In this document: positions 1 through 8,553 of the stretch, piece after piece | Layout: every line of letters begins with the position of its first letter | Numbering within the stretch: position 1 is the stretch's first letter | NCBI RefSeq assembly: GCF_050908235.1 | Contig: NZ_CP194340.1 | Direction: 5' to 3' (one strand) | From: Pseudoramibacter alactolyticus | GTDB taxonomy: Bacteria > Bacillota > Clostridia > Eubacteriales > Eubacteriaceae | DNA: 64,000 nucleotides | Notes under the pieces: generated by a model | Told to the model about the DNA's origin: nothing | The model's input: only the letters and a program-made list of their open reading frames with translations | Database searches by the model: none | Position numbers and translations under genes: made by a program

Positions 1-1048
1 CGCCGGCCGTCACATAAACCCTTTGATTTTGGTCCACCAAAATCGCATCAAACATTTGGTGGTGCGCCCGCCAATAGGCAATCGCCTTGTCCTTGCCCAT
101 CACGAAAAGCGCGGTAGAGAGTGCATCGGCGGTGGTGCCGTCCTTGCAGACAATGGTCACCGAGGCAAGGCCGCTTTCCGCCGGATAACCGGTATTCGGA
201 TCGATGATGTGATGATATTTCCTGCCGGTGCTGTCCGTGATATAGCGTTCGTAGCTGCCGGATGTGATCACCGCGCAGCTTTTGGTCAGATTGAGAGTCC
301 CCACCATTTTTTCCCGATTTTTCGGATTAGCAATGCCCACCCGCCAGGGCGAACCGTCGGGCTTTTGGCCATAAACCTGCACATTGCCGCCCAATTCCAC
401 CATCGCCGCCGTCACGCCATCCTTTTTCATGATGTCGATCAGACGCTGAGAGGTGTAGCCCTTGGCAATGCCGCCGAAATCAATCTGCATATCCGCCGGC
501 AAATCGAGGGTTTTCGTCTTTGCATCGTAGCGAATTTTTGACGCGTCGACTTTGGTCAGCGTCTGAGCGATGGCCGACGACGACGGGATGTGCTTTACTT
601 TGGTGCTCGTCTTCGGATCAGACTCATCATAAACCTCCGTAAAACCCCAAAGCTTCATGATGGGGTAAATCGAAATGTCAAAGGCGCCGTCGGTGCTGCG
701 ATAAATATCGAGCGCCTTTTGCATCAGCGTCGCCACATCGCCGGACACCACGCCCCCGCCGGCCGCATTGAGCTTCGACACTTCGCTGTCGCTGTTCCCC
801 ACGGAAAGCCGCGCGTCGATCCGGTGGATCTCCTTTTCACCGTCGTTTAATGCGCGGTCGCTCTTTTTGCCGTAAACGCGCAGATTCATAATAGTGGTCA
901 TCGCAATAACCTGCCTGGTCTTTGGTTCCTCCGAAGCCGTGCCCAAGCTGCAGCCGCAAAGCGTCATCCCCAAAACCACGCACAGCATCATCGCCGGCCA
1001 TCTTCTTTTTCGCCGCGTTTGCCGCGTTTGATTAAAAATCTCGTTCAT
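1..1048 (-). CDS. apbE: ApbE-type FAD:protein FMN transferase (lipoprotein), C-terminus cut by window edge
   Basis: Transfers FMN from FAD onto a Thr of target proteins such as Rnf/Nqr subunits, outside the membrane. The reading frame starts at the ATG at 1048 and runs off the left edge without a stop. It opens with a basic stretch, a hydrophobic segment and a lipobox ending LCGC, so it should be a lipoprotein with Cys about residue 33. Family signatures visible are DFGGIAKGYTS, LGGNVQVYG, and HHIIDPNTGYPAESG followed by DALSTALFVMG, which form the FAD and metal site. About 349 residues are visible, close to full family length, so only the tail is missing. No Rnf or other flavinylation target is adjacent. 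Confidence 0.93.
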   Translation of the reverse strand, partial: MNEIFNQTRQTRRKRRWPAMMLCVVLGMTLCGCSLGTASEEPKTRQVIAMTTIMNLRVYGKKSDRALNDGEKEIHRIDARLSVGNSDSEVSKLNAAGGGVVSGDVATLMQKALDIYRSTDGAFDISIYPIMKLWGFTEVYDESDPKTSTKVKHIPSSSAIAQTLTKVDASKIRYDAKTKTLDLPADMQIDFGGIAKGYTSQRLIDIMKKDGVTAAMVELGGNVQVYGQKPDGSPWRVGIANPKNREKMVGTLNLTKSCAVITSGSYERYITDSTGRKYHHIIDPNTGYPAESGLASVTIVCKDGTTADALSTALFVMGKDKAIAYWRAHHQMFDAILVDQNQRVYVTAG

Positions 1049-1136
1049 AGTCCCTTCGCTTTCTCTCCACACATCATTCACCGCCGCATCGCCGGACATC
1101 ATGCGGTCCGCACGCAAAGCAACGCTGAATGCCGCA

Positions 1137-1994
1137 TCAGTTTGAATGGGCTCGACTCGTCTGCCGTCTGGCGTAAAACAAATATTGCTGCATGACTCCG
1201 GCGTAGGGGGCATAGCGCGCCGGATCGAAGCCCGCTTTGCCATAGCCGTCCTTCAATGCGCGCTTCACCCAGACATCCACCGGAAAGGCATTCATCCGGT
1301 GAAAACCGAAGAGCATCACGCAGGCAGCCACCTTGACGCCGACGCCCTTAATCTGCATCAGCGCCGTTTCCAGGGAACCGTCATCCAACGCGTCAAGCGC
1401 CGCTGCGTCATGAGCTATCATCCACCGCGCCGCCGCCCGCACATAGGGCATGCGGTAACCCAGCGAACAATTGCCCACCCCCGTGTCCTGAAAGCTGCAG
1501 CGGTCGCTGCCCGTTTTGCGGCAATCGAGGGCCATCACCTGTGCCGGGCTGGGAAAAGCATATAGGGGCTCGCCCGCCGCTGCCCCAATCGAATCCCCAG
1601 CGGCCGCACACAGCTTTTCAACGCAGCTGCGAATCGCGGGAATGCTTTTGCGCTGGGAAATGATAAAGGTCACCAGCGTTTCCCAAGGATCCTGGCGCAA
1701 AATGCGGATGCCCCGGCCCAACCTCGCCGCAGCTTGCAAATAGGCATCACCGGGATCAATGCGATCGCGGATTGCCGCGTAATGCGTCGTCATGTCGAAA
1801 TACTGCCGCCAGATGCTTCGATACGCTTCCTCTGGGCAATCAAGCGTCAGCCGATGCCCCTCCTGCCGTGCCGTCACTGCCCGGCGAAAGGCGCAGATGC
1901 GATACCCGCCGTCCGGCAGCGGATACCAGCGAAAGCATTGGCCGCTTTCCGCCATCTTATCGAGGTCAAAATCGTCGGTTAACGTTATCTGCAT
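1137..1994 (-). CDS. OGG1-like 8-oxoguanine DNA glycosylase/AP lyase (HhH-GPD)
   Basis: Base-excision repair enzyme removing oxidised guanine. The start at 1994 (MQITLTDDFD) is chosen over a longer frame because GAAGGTG precedes it at good spacing and because the OGG1 N-terminal domain begins there; product 285 aa. The helix-hairpin-helix reads IKGVGVKVAACVMLFGF followed by FPVDVWVKRAL: the Lys of VGVKVA is the catalytic Lys equivalent to human OGG1 Lys249 and the Asp of PVDVW is the catalytic Asp. SGQCFRW near residue 17 is the family N-terminal signature. It is transcribed alone; its promoter lies at 2106-2135. Confidence 0.9.
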   Translation of the reverse strand: MQITLTDDFDLDKMAESGQCFRWYPLPDGGYRICAFRRAVTARQEGHRLTLDCPEEAYRSIWRQYFDMTTHYAAIRDRIDPGDAYLQAAARLGRGIRILRQDPWETLVTFIISQRKSIPAIRSCVEKLCAAAGDSIGAAAGEPLYAFPSPAQVMALDCRKTGSDRCSFQDTGVGNCSLGYRMPYVRAAARWMIAHDAAALDALDDGSLETALMQIKGVGVKVAACVMLFGFHRMNAFPVDVWVKRALKDGYGKAGFDPARYAPYAGVMQQYLFYARRQTSRAHSN

Positions 1995-2105
1995 AGATGC
2001 ACCTTCTTTCCCGCAGGCTTTAAATGTCATCGCATCAAAGCCTGAATGTTTTGGATGTCCGTCTTTTGGGGCGCCGTTTTTCTTTATAAATTGACGTTTT
2101 ATTTT

Positions 2106-2135
2106 AAAATACAAGCTTTAAAGCCCATCTGTCAA
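2106..2135 (-). promoter_or_regulatory. Promoter for the OGG1-like gene
   Basis: On the minus strand TTGACA (2130-2135) and TATTTT (2106-2111) are separated by 18 bases, about 110 bases upstream of the glycosylase start. The -35 is perfect and the -10 is weak. Confidence 0.5.
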
Positions 2136-2160
2136 GCGACTGGCAACGATTTTTTCGCAT

Positions 2161-2186
2161 TAAAAAACCACCGACGCTGCGGTGGC
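2161..2186 (-). terminator. Intrinsic terminator after tRNA-Val
   Basis: On the minus strand CCACCG-N6-CGGTGG is followed by six T, 12 bases past the tRNA 3' end. Confidence 0.8.
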
Positions 2187-2197
2187 GTGCATTCAAA

Positions 2198-2273
2198 TGG
2201 TGATCCCTACAGGGCTCGAACCTGTGACCTCCACCACGTCAAGGTGGCGCTCTTCCAGCTGAGCTAAGGGATC
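2198..2273 (-). tRNA. tRNA-Val(GAC), CCA encoded
   Basis: The minus strand folds as a complete cloverleaf: acceptor GATCCCT/AGGGATC, D-arm GCTC...GAGC, anticodon stem CCACC/GGTGG with loop TTGACGT (anticodon GAC), T-arm ACAGG-TTCGAGC-CCTGT, discriminator A and an encoded CCA at 2198-2200. It reads GTC and GTT valine codons. It has its own promoter and terminator, so it is a single-tRNA transcription unit. Confidence 0.96.
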
Positions 2274-2291
2274 GTTCTTGATTACTTGCCC

Positions 2292-2320
2292 ATTATACAC
2301 AAGGGCTCTTGCTTTGTAAA
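2292..2320 (-). promoter_or_regulatory. Promoter for tRNA-Val
   Basis: On the minus strand TTTACA (2315-2320), a 17-base spacer and TATAAT (2292-2297), ending about 19 bases before the mature tRNA 5' end. Confidence 0.8.
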
Positions 2321-2384
2321 GCTCTTTTTGATTTTTTTCACCATCAACACAGCACATCCCGTTCAACAGTCTGATCCGTTCGCA

Positions 2385-2414
2385 TTGGCAATACGCCGCC
2401 GGCCATGCTACAAT
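2385..2414 (+). promoter_or_regulatory. Promoter for trmB
   Basis: TTGGCA (2385-2390), an 18-base spacer and TACAAT (2409-2414), 35 bases before the trmB start. Confidence 0.6.
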
Positions 2415-2448
2415 GGCATCACGACCAAATAATGATTCAGGAGCCTTT

Positions 2449-3105
2449 ATGCACATCAGACCAAAACCCTGGGCCCGGCCGGAGCTCGAGGCCAGCCCCA
2501 TCTTTGTTCCCAGGCCTTGGGAAGAAAAAAATCATTGGCGCATGCGCTTCGCGCATCCCGAACGCCCGCTCTTTGGCGAGTTCGGCTGCGGCAAGGGACA
2601 ATTCATGGCGCAAATGGCCGCCGCGCATCCGAAAACGAATTTCATTGCCGTCGATATGATCGACACGATGCTGGGCATGGCCCGGCGAAAAATTACCATC
2701 GCCCAAAATACCGAACGCCCCGACAACGTGCTGCTCACCGCCTGGGATGTCGAACGCATCGATCACATTTTCGGGCCGGGCGAGCACTTTGACGGCCTCT
2801 TTATCAATTTTTGCAATCCCTGGCCCAAACGGCAAAAGCATAAAAAACGACTGACCCATATCCGTCAGCTCGAAAAGTACAAGGTCTTTCTTGCAGCGCA
2901 GGCTGTCATTCATTTTAAAACGGACGACGACGGTTTGTTTGAAGACTCCCTTGGCTATTTCGCAGCGGCCGGTTTTGCAATTGCAGATATTCGCCGGGAC
3001 CTCACCGCAGCTCCTATTGAAGATTATGCTGTTACAGAACACGAAGCCATGTTCAGCGCCAGGAGCATTCCGATTAAATATGTCAGGGCTGTTTTGAAAA
3101 AATAA
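2449..3105 (+). CDS. trmB: tRNA (guanine-N7-)-methyltransferase TrmB
   Basis: SAM-dependent enzyme that makes m7G46 in the tRNA variable loop. The start at 2449 (MHIRPKPWARPEL) has CAGGAG at 2438-2443 and gives 218 aa, the normal length; a longer frame from 2413 has no ribosome site. Motifs: SAM site FGEFGCGKGQF, acidic AVDMIDTML, and the family-specific NPWPKRQKHKKRLTH. The C-terminus holds the usual TRP-like ending around YEDYAVTEHEA-type residues. Single gene; it shares a bidirectional terminator with alr downstream. Confidence 0.93.
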   Translation: MHIRPKPWARPELEASPIFVPRPWEEKNHWRMRFAHPERPLFGEFGCGKGQFMAQMAAAHPKTNFIAVDMIDTMLGMARRKITIAQNTERPDNVLLTAWDVERIDHIFGPGEHFDGLFINFCNPWPKRQKHKKRLTHIRQLEKYKVFLAAQAVIHFKTDDDGLFEDSLGYFAAAGFAIADIRRDLTAAPIEDYAVTEHEAMFSARSIPIKYVRAVLKK

Positions 3106-3114
3106 GCCGAAAAA

Positions 3115-3149
3115 AATCTGCTGCATGATTGCAGCAGATTTTTATTTTT
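3115..3149. terminator. Bidirectional terminator between trmB and alr
   Basis: AATCTGCTGC (3115-3124), a 6-base loop and GCAGCAGATT (3131-3140), with A-rich and T-rich flanks so that it serves both convergent genes. Confidence 0.85.
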
Positions 3150-3153
3150 GATT

Positions 3154-4434
3154 CTACAACGCCCCGTAAAAGCCATCGTTTAAAATCTCCACCTCGAGGT
3201 GTGCGTCCCCCATAAAACGGTAAAGCCGCGGCACCCGTTTATTCACCATGCACACCAATTCATAATTGATGGTGCCCAGCTTTTCCGCCAGCTCCTCGAC
3301 GGGCAGGTGTTCACCGAAAAGTTCCACCTCGTCAAACAACGCCGCTTCCGGCACGTCTGTCACATCGACCATGCATTGGTCCATGCAGATATTGCCGACC
3401 ACCGGGGCCCGACGCCCATGGATCCACACCTCGGCCCCCTTGCCGGAGAGCATCCGCGTGTAGCCGTCGGCGTATCCCACCGCCAAGGTCGCGATCTTAC
3501 GGTCGCCTTCGGCGATAAACCGCCGGCCATAGCCGCAGGAATCCCCGGCGTGCACCGTCTTCAAGTGGATGATCCGCGTTTTGAACGTCATTACCGGGCG
3601 CAGGGGAAGCTGTGCTTTCTTCACCTCGTCAGAGGGATAAAGCCCGTAAAGAATGATCCCCGGGCGCACCGCGTTAAACGCGGTCTTCCCGAAGTCGATG
3701 ATGCTCGCCGAGTTCTCGACGTGCTTCAGCGGAATCTGAATGCCTCGAGCGTTCAATGCCCGGGTCACGTCCAGGTAGCGTTTCATCTGCAGTTGGGTAA
3801 AGGTCTTGTCCGCCTCGTCGGCCGTCGCAAAATGGGTGAACAACCCCAACAGATTGATGCCGGGCAGCTCGGCCATGGCCGCGATCGCCTCGGCCGCTTC
3901 ATCCCAGCGAAAGCCAATGCGCCCCATGCCCGTGTCCACCTTCACATGCACGTTCACCACGACATCGTTTTTCACCGCGTATTCCGAAAGGGCCCGGGCA
4001 AAATCCAGAGAATCCACGGTGGGCTCGATATCCCACTCCACGATCTCCGGAATCTGATCCGTCAGCGTCACGCCAAGCAGCATGATGTCGCAGCGGTCGA
4101 TACCTTTCTGCCGCAGGGCAATGGCCTCGTCCAGAAAAGCCACTGCCATGCGCCCAACCCCTTCATCCTGAAGGGTCTGCACCAACTCAATCCCATGGCC
4201 ATAGGCGTCGGCCTTGACCACTGCGATAAGCGCCGCACCGGGGCCCACATGCTTTTGAATCGCGTGCAGATTGCTCACCACATTGTCCAGATTGATTTCT
4301 GCCCAGGTCGGGCGATGAGCCGGCACCGGCACCTTGATGCCCAGTTCGTCAAAATCAAATGCCTCTGCCACAAAAGCGGTCATGTCACTTTCATCCACAA
4401 AAAACCGATGGTTCTTTTCGCTTATTTCACTCAT
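3154..4434 (-). CDS. alr: Alanine racemase
   Basis: PLP enzyme converting L-Ala to D-Ala for peptidoglycan. The PLP lysine lies in VVKADAYGHG; the second catalytic base Tyr is in the C-terminal domain, near CGYGRRF/AVGYADGY. The start at 4434 (MSEISEKNHRF) has GGAAAG nine bases upstream; an in-frame TTG at 4458 is less likely. At 426 aa it carries about 45 extra residues, acidic and aromatic, before the usual start of the barrel (RPTWAEINLDN). It is the last gene of an ispF-mtnN-alr operon, 28 bases after mtnN. Confidence 0.93.
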   Translation of the reverse strand: MSEISEKNHRFFVDESDMTAFVAEAFDFDELGIKVPVPAHRPTWAEINLDNVVSNLHAIQKHVGPGAALIAVVKADAYGHGIELVQTLQDEGVGRMAVAFLDEAIALRQKGIDRCDIMLLGVTLTDQIPEIVEWDIEPTVDSLDFARALSEYAVKNDVVVNVHVKVDTGMGRIGFRWDEAAEAIAAMAELPGINLLGLFTHFATADEADKTFTQLQMKRYLDVTRALNARGIQIPLKHVENSASIIDFGKTAFNAVRPGIILYGLYPSDEVKKAQLPLRPVMTFKTRIIHLKTVHAGDSCGYGRRFIAEGDRKIATLAVGYADGYTRMLSGKGAEVWIHGRRAPVVGNICMDQCMVDVTDVPEAALFDEVELFGEHLPVEELAEKLGTINYELVCMVNKRVPRLYRFMGDAHLEVEILNDGFYGAL

Positions 4435-4462
4435 TGCAATTGTCTTTCCATTCCTCAATTAT

Positions 4463-5158
4463 CTAATGCACCGGCATCAGCGCGATCATCGCGGCGGCCA
4501 CCAGTCCGGCGCTGACCGCCGCCCGGGCGTAATGCGTTTGATAAGCCTCGTTCAGCGCTTCATCCGCCAAATCTGAAATGCCCCGGATCACGGCGAAGGG
4601 GACCTGATTCACCGCGGCGACCTGTCCGACGGCTGCCCCTTCCATCTCGGCGCAAAGCCCGCCGAAATGATCGGCCAGTGCCTGCTTGAGCGCGGCAGAA
4701 GCCACAACGCGATCACCTGTCAACACCCGGCCGATCCGAGTCGTCACGTTAAGTTTGTGCGCAACCGCTTCGGCCAGCGCAACGAGATTCGGCGCCGCTG
4801 TGTACGCCACTTGGCGCATCCCGGGCACTTCCCCCAGGTCAAAGCCCGCCGCCGTCGCATCCACATCGTACTGCACGCAGTCTTTGGCAACCACCAGCTG
4901 GCCCGCGGTGAGCCGCCTGTCGAGCGCTCCCGCGACCCCCACGTTAATCACGCAGTCCACCGCGTACACGCTGATCAGCGCCTGTGCGCAGAGTGCCGCG
5001 TTCACCTTGCCGACGCCGGACTGGGCGAGCACCACCTCCCGGCCGCCGATGATGCCGCATGTCACGGCGACCCCGGCGGACCTGGATGCCCGGCTTTCCC
5101 GCATCGCCCCGGCGATAACGGCCGCTTCCTCCGGAAGCGCTGCAATCACGCCGATCAT
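4463..5158 (-). CDS. mtnN: 5'-methylthioadenosine/S-adenosylhomocysteine nucleosidase
   Basis: Hydrolyses MTA and SAH to adenine and thioribose or ribosyl-homocysteine. Seen: IGVIAALPEEA with the N-terminal catalytic Glu, QSGVGKVNAALCAQ, INVGVAGAL, CAEMEGAAVGQ with the ribose-binding Glu, and ISDLAD with the catalytic Asp. The ATG at 5158 overlaps the ispF stop as ATGA, which suggests translational coupling; a GTG at 5173 is an alternative start. 231 aa, typical. A second, membrane-anchored paralogue lies at 54889-55731. Confidence 0.92.
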   Translation of the reverse strand: MIGVIAALPEEAAVIAGAMRESRASRSAGVAVTCGIIGGREVVLAQSGVGKVNAALCAQALISVYAVDCVINVGVAGALDRRLTAGQLVVAKDCVQYDVDATAAGFDLGEVPGMRQVAYTAAPNLVALAEAVAHKLNVTTRIGRVLTGDRVVASAALKQALADHFGGLCAEMEGAAVGQVAAVNQVPFAVIRGISDLADEALNEAYQTHYARAAVSAGLVAAAMIALMPVH

Positions 5159-5637
5159 CGGCGGTACAGGCACGCAACCGCCTTGGCCGCAATGCCTTCC
5201 TCCCGTCCGGTAAAGCCCAGATGCTCCTCGGTCGTCGCCTTCACATTGATCTGCGACGCTTCCGTGCAGAGGATGTTTGCGATATTTTGACGCATCCCGG
5301 GAATGTATGGGCCCATCTTCGGGGCCTGCGCCACAATGATGCTGTCGATATTGCCGACGCGATAGCCCTCCCGGCGCATCATCGCCGCCACCTCGGCCAA
5401 AAGATCCCGGCTGTCGGCCCCAGCGTAACGCGGATCCGTGTCCGGAAAATGAGCACCGATATCCCCCAGGCCGAGCGCGCCGAGAATCGCATCCATGATC
5501 GCGTGAAGCAGCACGTCGGCATCCGAATGGCCGAGCAGTCCCTTCTCGCAGGGGATGGCCATCCCGCCGATAAAAAGCGGTCGATCGGCCGCCAATCGGT
5601 GCACGTCGTAGCCGATCCCCACTCGCAAAAGATCCAT
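5155..5637 (-). CDS. ispF: 2-C-methyl-D-erythritol 2,4-cyclodiphosphate synthase
   Basis: MEP-pathway isoprenoid enzyme. MDLLRVGIGYDVHRL holds the metal-binding D-x-H, and GLLGHSDADVLLHAI and GDIGAHFPDTD are family signatures; the C-terminal TTEEHLGFTGREEG closes the active site. The start at 5637 follows GAAGGG; 160 aa is the usual size. First gene of the ispF-mtnN-alr operon, with its promoter at 5795-5823. Confidence 0.95.
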   Translation of the reverse strand: MDLLRVGIGYDVHRLAADRPLFIGGMAIPCEKGLLGHSDADVLLHAIMDAILGALGLGDIGAHFPDTDPRYAGADSRDLLAEVAAMMRREGYRVGNIDSIIVAQAPKMGPYIPGMRQNIANILCTEASQINVKATTEEHLGFTGREEGIAAKAVACLYRR

Positions 5638-5794
5638 CGTCTTTTCCCTTCTATGAATCATCCATGACGAATCGGCGTCTTCAAGGCGCATCGCGCAGCC
5701 CCTTTCCGCTTCATTCGCCGGCGGCCGTTATCGATTGCCAAAACGCGCACACAGTCCGTTTCGCGTTACCGGCAATCCATTGTTGTTATGCTTT

Positions 5795-5823
5795 ATTATA
5801 CGCTCTAAGCGGCGGCGCATCAA
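5795..5823 (-). promoter_or_regulatory. Promoter of the ispF-mtnN-alr operon
   Basis: On the minus strand TTGATG (5818-5823), a 17-base spacer and TATAAT (5795-5800), leaving a 5' leader of about 150 bases before ispF. Confidence 0.75.
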
Positions 5824-6065
5824 GCAACGATTGTGCCATTGCCCATCGAAAACGCATTTAAAAAACGCAATGCGTTTTTTAGCGCGCGATTAAAGGCAGC
5901 CATGCACCTAATTCACACAGCGAGCACTTAAAGGGCCATCGCGCCATGCCTTCTGCCCCTTTAACCATCGCCTCCTTTAGGCCGGCATTTTCACCGAGCG
6001 TCAAAACCGTTAATTATAATAATTTAAAAGTTTGATATTTTTTTCACTTTCCAAGCAAAAAGTCC
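5824..6065. other. Divergent intergenic stretch with a perfect palindrome
   Basis: No gene is seen between the ispF and etfB promoters. It contains AAAAAACGCA-A-TGCGTTTTTT at 5860-5880, a 10-base inverted repeat with a single central base, with a further AAAACGCATTT just left of it. It could be an operator or a bidirectional terminator, but no transcript needs terminating here. The remainder is AT-rich with no recognised element. Confidence 0.4.
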
Positions 6066-6095
6066 TTTACGGCGCTTCATTTTCTATGCTATAAT
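6066..6095 (+). promoter_or_regulatory. Promoter of etfBA
   Basis: TTTACG (6066-6071), an 18-base spacer and a perfect TATAAT (6090-6095), about 70 bases before etfB. Confidence 0.7.
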
Positions 6096-6167
6096 CAGAA
6101 TCAGTCGATGGTTGGATGTAAACCTATACCCAACCGCAACTATGATATAAGGAGGCTACGTAATATC

Positions 6168-6968
6168 ATGAACATTCTCGTGTGTGTTAAACAAGTGCCA
6201 GACACCACCGAAATCCGCATTGATCCGGAAACAAACCGGTTGATCCGCGACGGTGTGCCGAGCATTGTCAATCCTTTTGATGGGTATGCCCTGGAAATGG
6301 CTGCTCGCATTAAGGATGAAAGAGACGATGTCAAAATTGTCGTCGTTTCAATGGGGCCAGAACAAGCCAAGGAAGCGCTCAAAAACTGCCTGGCTGTCGG
6401 CGGTGACGCCGCTTATCTGATCTCCGGCCGCAAATTCGGCGGATCCGATACTTTAGCGACCAGCTACATTCTTTCCAGAGGGATTGCTAAAATTGAAGAA
6501 ACCGAAGGCAAGTTTGACGCCATCTTCTGCGGGAAACAGGCAATCGACGGCGATACCGCCCAGGTGGGTCCGGAACTGGCGGAACACCTCGGTCTGCCCC
6601 AGGTGACCTACGGCTTAACCGCCGAAATCGTCGATGACGAAATCCAGATCACCCGCGAAACCGAAGACGGCCAGGAAATTCTCGCCATGGATTTCCCATG
6701 CCTGGTCACCGCGACTAAACCAAATTTTGATCCTCGCCTGCCGAAGATCAAAGACAAGCTGGCTGCCAGAAAGAAAGAAATCACCGTTCTCTCTGAAGAC
6801 GATCTGGACTGCGATTTTTCACTCTGCGGTCTTGGCGGATCCCCGACCAAGGTTAAAAAGACTTTCGTTCCCCCGGTCAAACAGGGCGGCATGAAAATCG
6901 AAGCAGAAACCGGTGAAGAAGCCGCTCAGAAACTGGCTGAATTGCTCGACAAAGATAACGTGCTTTAA
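6168..6968 (+). CDS. etfB: Electron transfer flavoprotein, beta subunit
   Basis: Small subunit of the heterodimeric ETF that carries electrons from flavin dehydrogenases such as acyl-CoA or lactate dehydrogenases. MNILVCVKQVPDTTEIRID is the classic N-terminus; the adenine-nucleotide-binding region includes GKQAIDGDTAQVGP and the ETF-beta signature TATKPNFDPRLP region. The start at 6168 is set by AAGGAGGC at 6149-6156. 266 aa. etfA follows after 15 bases. No dehydrogenase partner is adjacent, so whether this is a bifurcating ETF cannot be read from context. Confidence 0.95.
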   Translation: MNILVCVKQVPDTTEIRIDPETNRLIRDGVPSIVNPFDGYALEMAARIKDERDDVKIVVVSMGPEQAKEALKNCLAVGGDAAYLISGRKFGGSDTLATSYILSRGIAKIEETEGKFDAIFCGKQAIDGDTAQVGPELAEHLGLPQVTYGLTAEIVDDEIQITRETEDGQEILAMDFPCLVTATKPNFDPRLPKIKDKLAARKKEITVLSEDDLDCDFSLCGLGGSPTKVKKTFVPPVKQGGMKIEAETGEEAAQKLAELLDKDNVL

Positions 6969-6983
6969 GAGAGAAGATCAGAA

Positions 6984-7991
6984 ATGGAACCAAAAACAAA
7001 AGACCTTTGGGTATTTATTGAAACCAACCCTGATGGCTCCGCTCAAAACGTGGGCCTTGAATTATTAAATCCCGGCCGCGAATTGGCTGACAAACAAGGC
7101 GGCAAGCTCGTCGGTTTGGTTGTCGGCAGCAACGTCGACGCCGCGGTGAAAGCGGCCGCCGAACACGGTGCCGATCAGCTGATCGTCGTCGACGGTCCGG
7201 AATACGCCCATTTCACCACCGACGCTTATGCCAATGCCATTTGCGAAATGCTCACCAAATACGCACCGACCACCATGCTCATCGGCGCCACCAACAATGG
7301 CCGCGATGTCGGGCCGCGCGTATCCTGCCGTCTGCAGACGGGCTTAACCGCTGACTGTACGCGTCTGGCCATCGACGAAGAAACCGGCAACATCGCCTGG
7401 ACTCGTCCGGCTTTCGGCGGCAACCTGATGGCCACGATCCTCTGCCCGGATCACCGGCCGCAGCTCGGGACCGTTCGCCCCGGCGTCTTTAAAGCAGCAG
7501 CGCCGGAAGAAGGCCGCACCTGTGAAGTCATCAAGGAAGACTTCCACGTCGCTCCGGAAGACATCCACACGCGCCTGATTAAAGAAATTCAGGAAGATGC
7601 TTCCGAACTCGTCGATCTGGTCGGCGCCGACATCATCGTCGCCGGCGGCCGCGGTGTCGGCGGACCGGAAGGTTTTGAACCGCTGAAAGAACTCTGCGAA
7701 GTCCTCGGTGCCACCCTCGGGACCTCCCGTGCCTGCGTTGACTCCGGCTGGATCTCCCATTCCCATCAGGTTGGGCAGACCGGCAAAACTGTCGGTCCGA
7801 AACTTTACATCGCCTGCGGAATTTCCGGCGCCATTCAGCACGTGGCCGGAATGAGCAGCTCGGATGTGATCGTCGCGATCAACAAAGATCCCGATGCGCC
7901 TATTTTCGATATCGCAGACTACGGCATTGTCGGCGACCTCTTTACCGTCGTTCCCGCTTTGACCGAAGCGATTAAACAAGTCAAAGCTTAA
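6984..7991 (+). CDS. etfA: Electron transfer flavoprotein, alpha subunit
   Basis: Large ETF subunit that binds the redox-active FAD. The C-terminal FAD domain shows GGRGVGGPEGFE, LGTSRACVDSGW, HQVGQTGKTVGPKLY and ACGISGAIQHVAGM, ending with AINKDPDAPIFDIADYG. 335 aa; it has no N-terminal ferredoxin domain, unlike some clostridial EtfA proteins. The start at 6984 follows GAGAAG. It is cotranscribed with etfB and ends at a strong terminator. Confidence 0.95.
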   Translation: MEPKTKDLWVFIETNPDGSAQNVGLELLNPGRELADKQGGKLVGLVVGSNVDAAVKAAAEHGADQLIVVDGPEYAHFTTDAYANAICEMLTKYAPTTMLIGATNNGRDVGPRVSCRLQTGLTADCTRLAIDEETGNIAWTRPAFGGNLMATILCPDHRPQLGTVRPGVFKAAAPEEGRTCEVIKEDFHVAPEDIHTRLIKEIQEDASELVDLVGADIIVAGGRGVGGPEGFEPLKELCEVLGATLGTSRACVDSGWISHSHQVGQTGKTVGPKLYIACGISGAIQHVAGMSSSDVIVAINKDPDAPIFDIADYGIVGDLFTVVPALTEAIKQVKA

Positions 7992-8014
7992 GCATTCGGC
8001 ATAGCCTTTAGAAC

Positions 8015-8052
8015 AATCCCCTTTCGAACCTTTTCGGCAGGGGATTTTTTTA
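8015..8052 (+). terminator. Terminator of etfBA
   Basis: AATCCCCT (8015-8022), a 16-base loop and AGGGGATT (8039-8046), followed by T-rich sequence. Confidence 0.8.
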
Positions 8053-8065
8053 TCGTTTTCTTGGC

Positions 8066-8097
8066 TCAAAAAGGAACCCCCGAAGGAGGTTCCTTTT
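8066..8097 (-). terminator. Terminator of the zinc-ribbon gene
   Basis: On the minus strand AAAAGGAACC, a 9-base loop and GGTTCCTTTTT; the gene's stop codon lies inside the 5' arm. Confidence 0.75.
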
Positions 8098-8431
8098 AAT
8101 TGGAGGATCCCTTATTTTTTTCTTCCTCTATCTCTTTATAAATCCGATACGGTTTGGTGATCACCCGGAAGGGCAGTGATTTTAAAAAGCCGTTGAGATC
8201 TTCCTGCATTTCCTGTGTCATGCGCGCCGGCTTGGACATCACCCGCTTCACAAATTCCTCTTTATAATGGCGGTTAATATAATGCTGATCCATCTGCAAA
8301 GACATGCCGCATTCGGAGCAAGTGACCTTGTGAATCTGATCATTACGATATTCCACTTCGTGGAGCGTCTCCCGGTCACAATTGACACAATATAAATAGG
8401 CTTCCATCGTGTTTTTTCGTTTTGCTTTCAT
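8096..8431 (-). CDS. Small protein with a zinc-ribbon-like Cys4 motif, function unknown
   Basis: I do not recognise a characterised family. The 111-aa product has two CxxC pairs, YCVNCD (Cys15, Cys18) and CSECG (Cys38, Cys41), spaced as in a zinc ribbon, then a highly charged helical C-terminus ending in E/K-rich sequence. There are no membrane segments. ATG at 8431 is chosen because AGGAGG sits ten bases upstream; a TTG two codons earlier is too close to it. A TATAAT at 8466-8471 on the minus strand probably drives it. A structural nucleic-acid or ribosome-associated role would fit but is not shown. Confidence 0.75.
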   Translation of the reverse strand: MKAKRKNTMEAYLYCVNCDRETLHEVEYRNDQIHKVTCSECGMSLQMDQHYINRHYKEEFVKRVMSKPARMTQEMQEDLNGFLKSLPFRVITKPYRIYKEIEEEKNKGSSN

Positions 8432-8500
8432 CGCCAAAAGGCCTCCTGATTCTCATTTCGTCGTTATTATACCACAGGAACGCCGCCTCTTTATGTCACG

Positions 8501-8553
8501 AAATAAAAAAAGAACTCCGAACATCAATTAAGGGGGGAGGCGTTCGGAGTTCT
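8501..8553 (-). terminator. Rho-independent terminator of the putative small RNA
   Basis: On the minus strand AGAACTCCGAAC (8553-8542), a 19-base C-rich loop and GTTCGGAGTTCT (8522-8511), then seven T. The 12-base stem is perfect. Confidence 0.9.

Noticed and set aside
5664..5861. 65-codon + strand frame
   Set aside because: Covers the ispF promoter; Ser/Ala/His-rich translation without a ribosome site.
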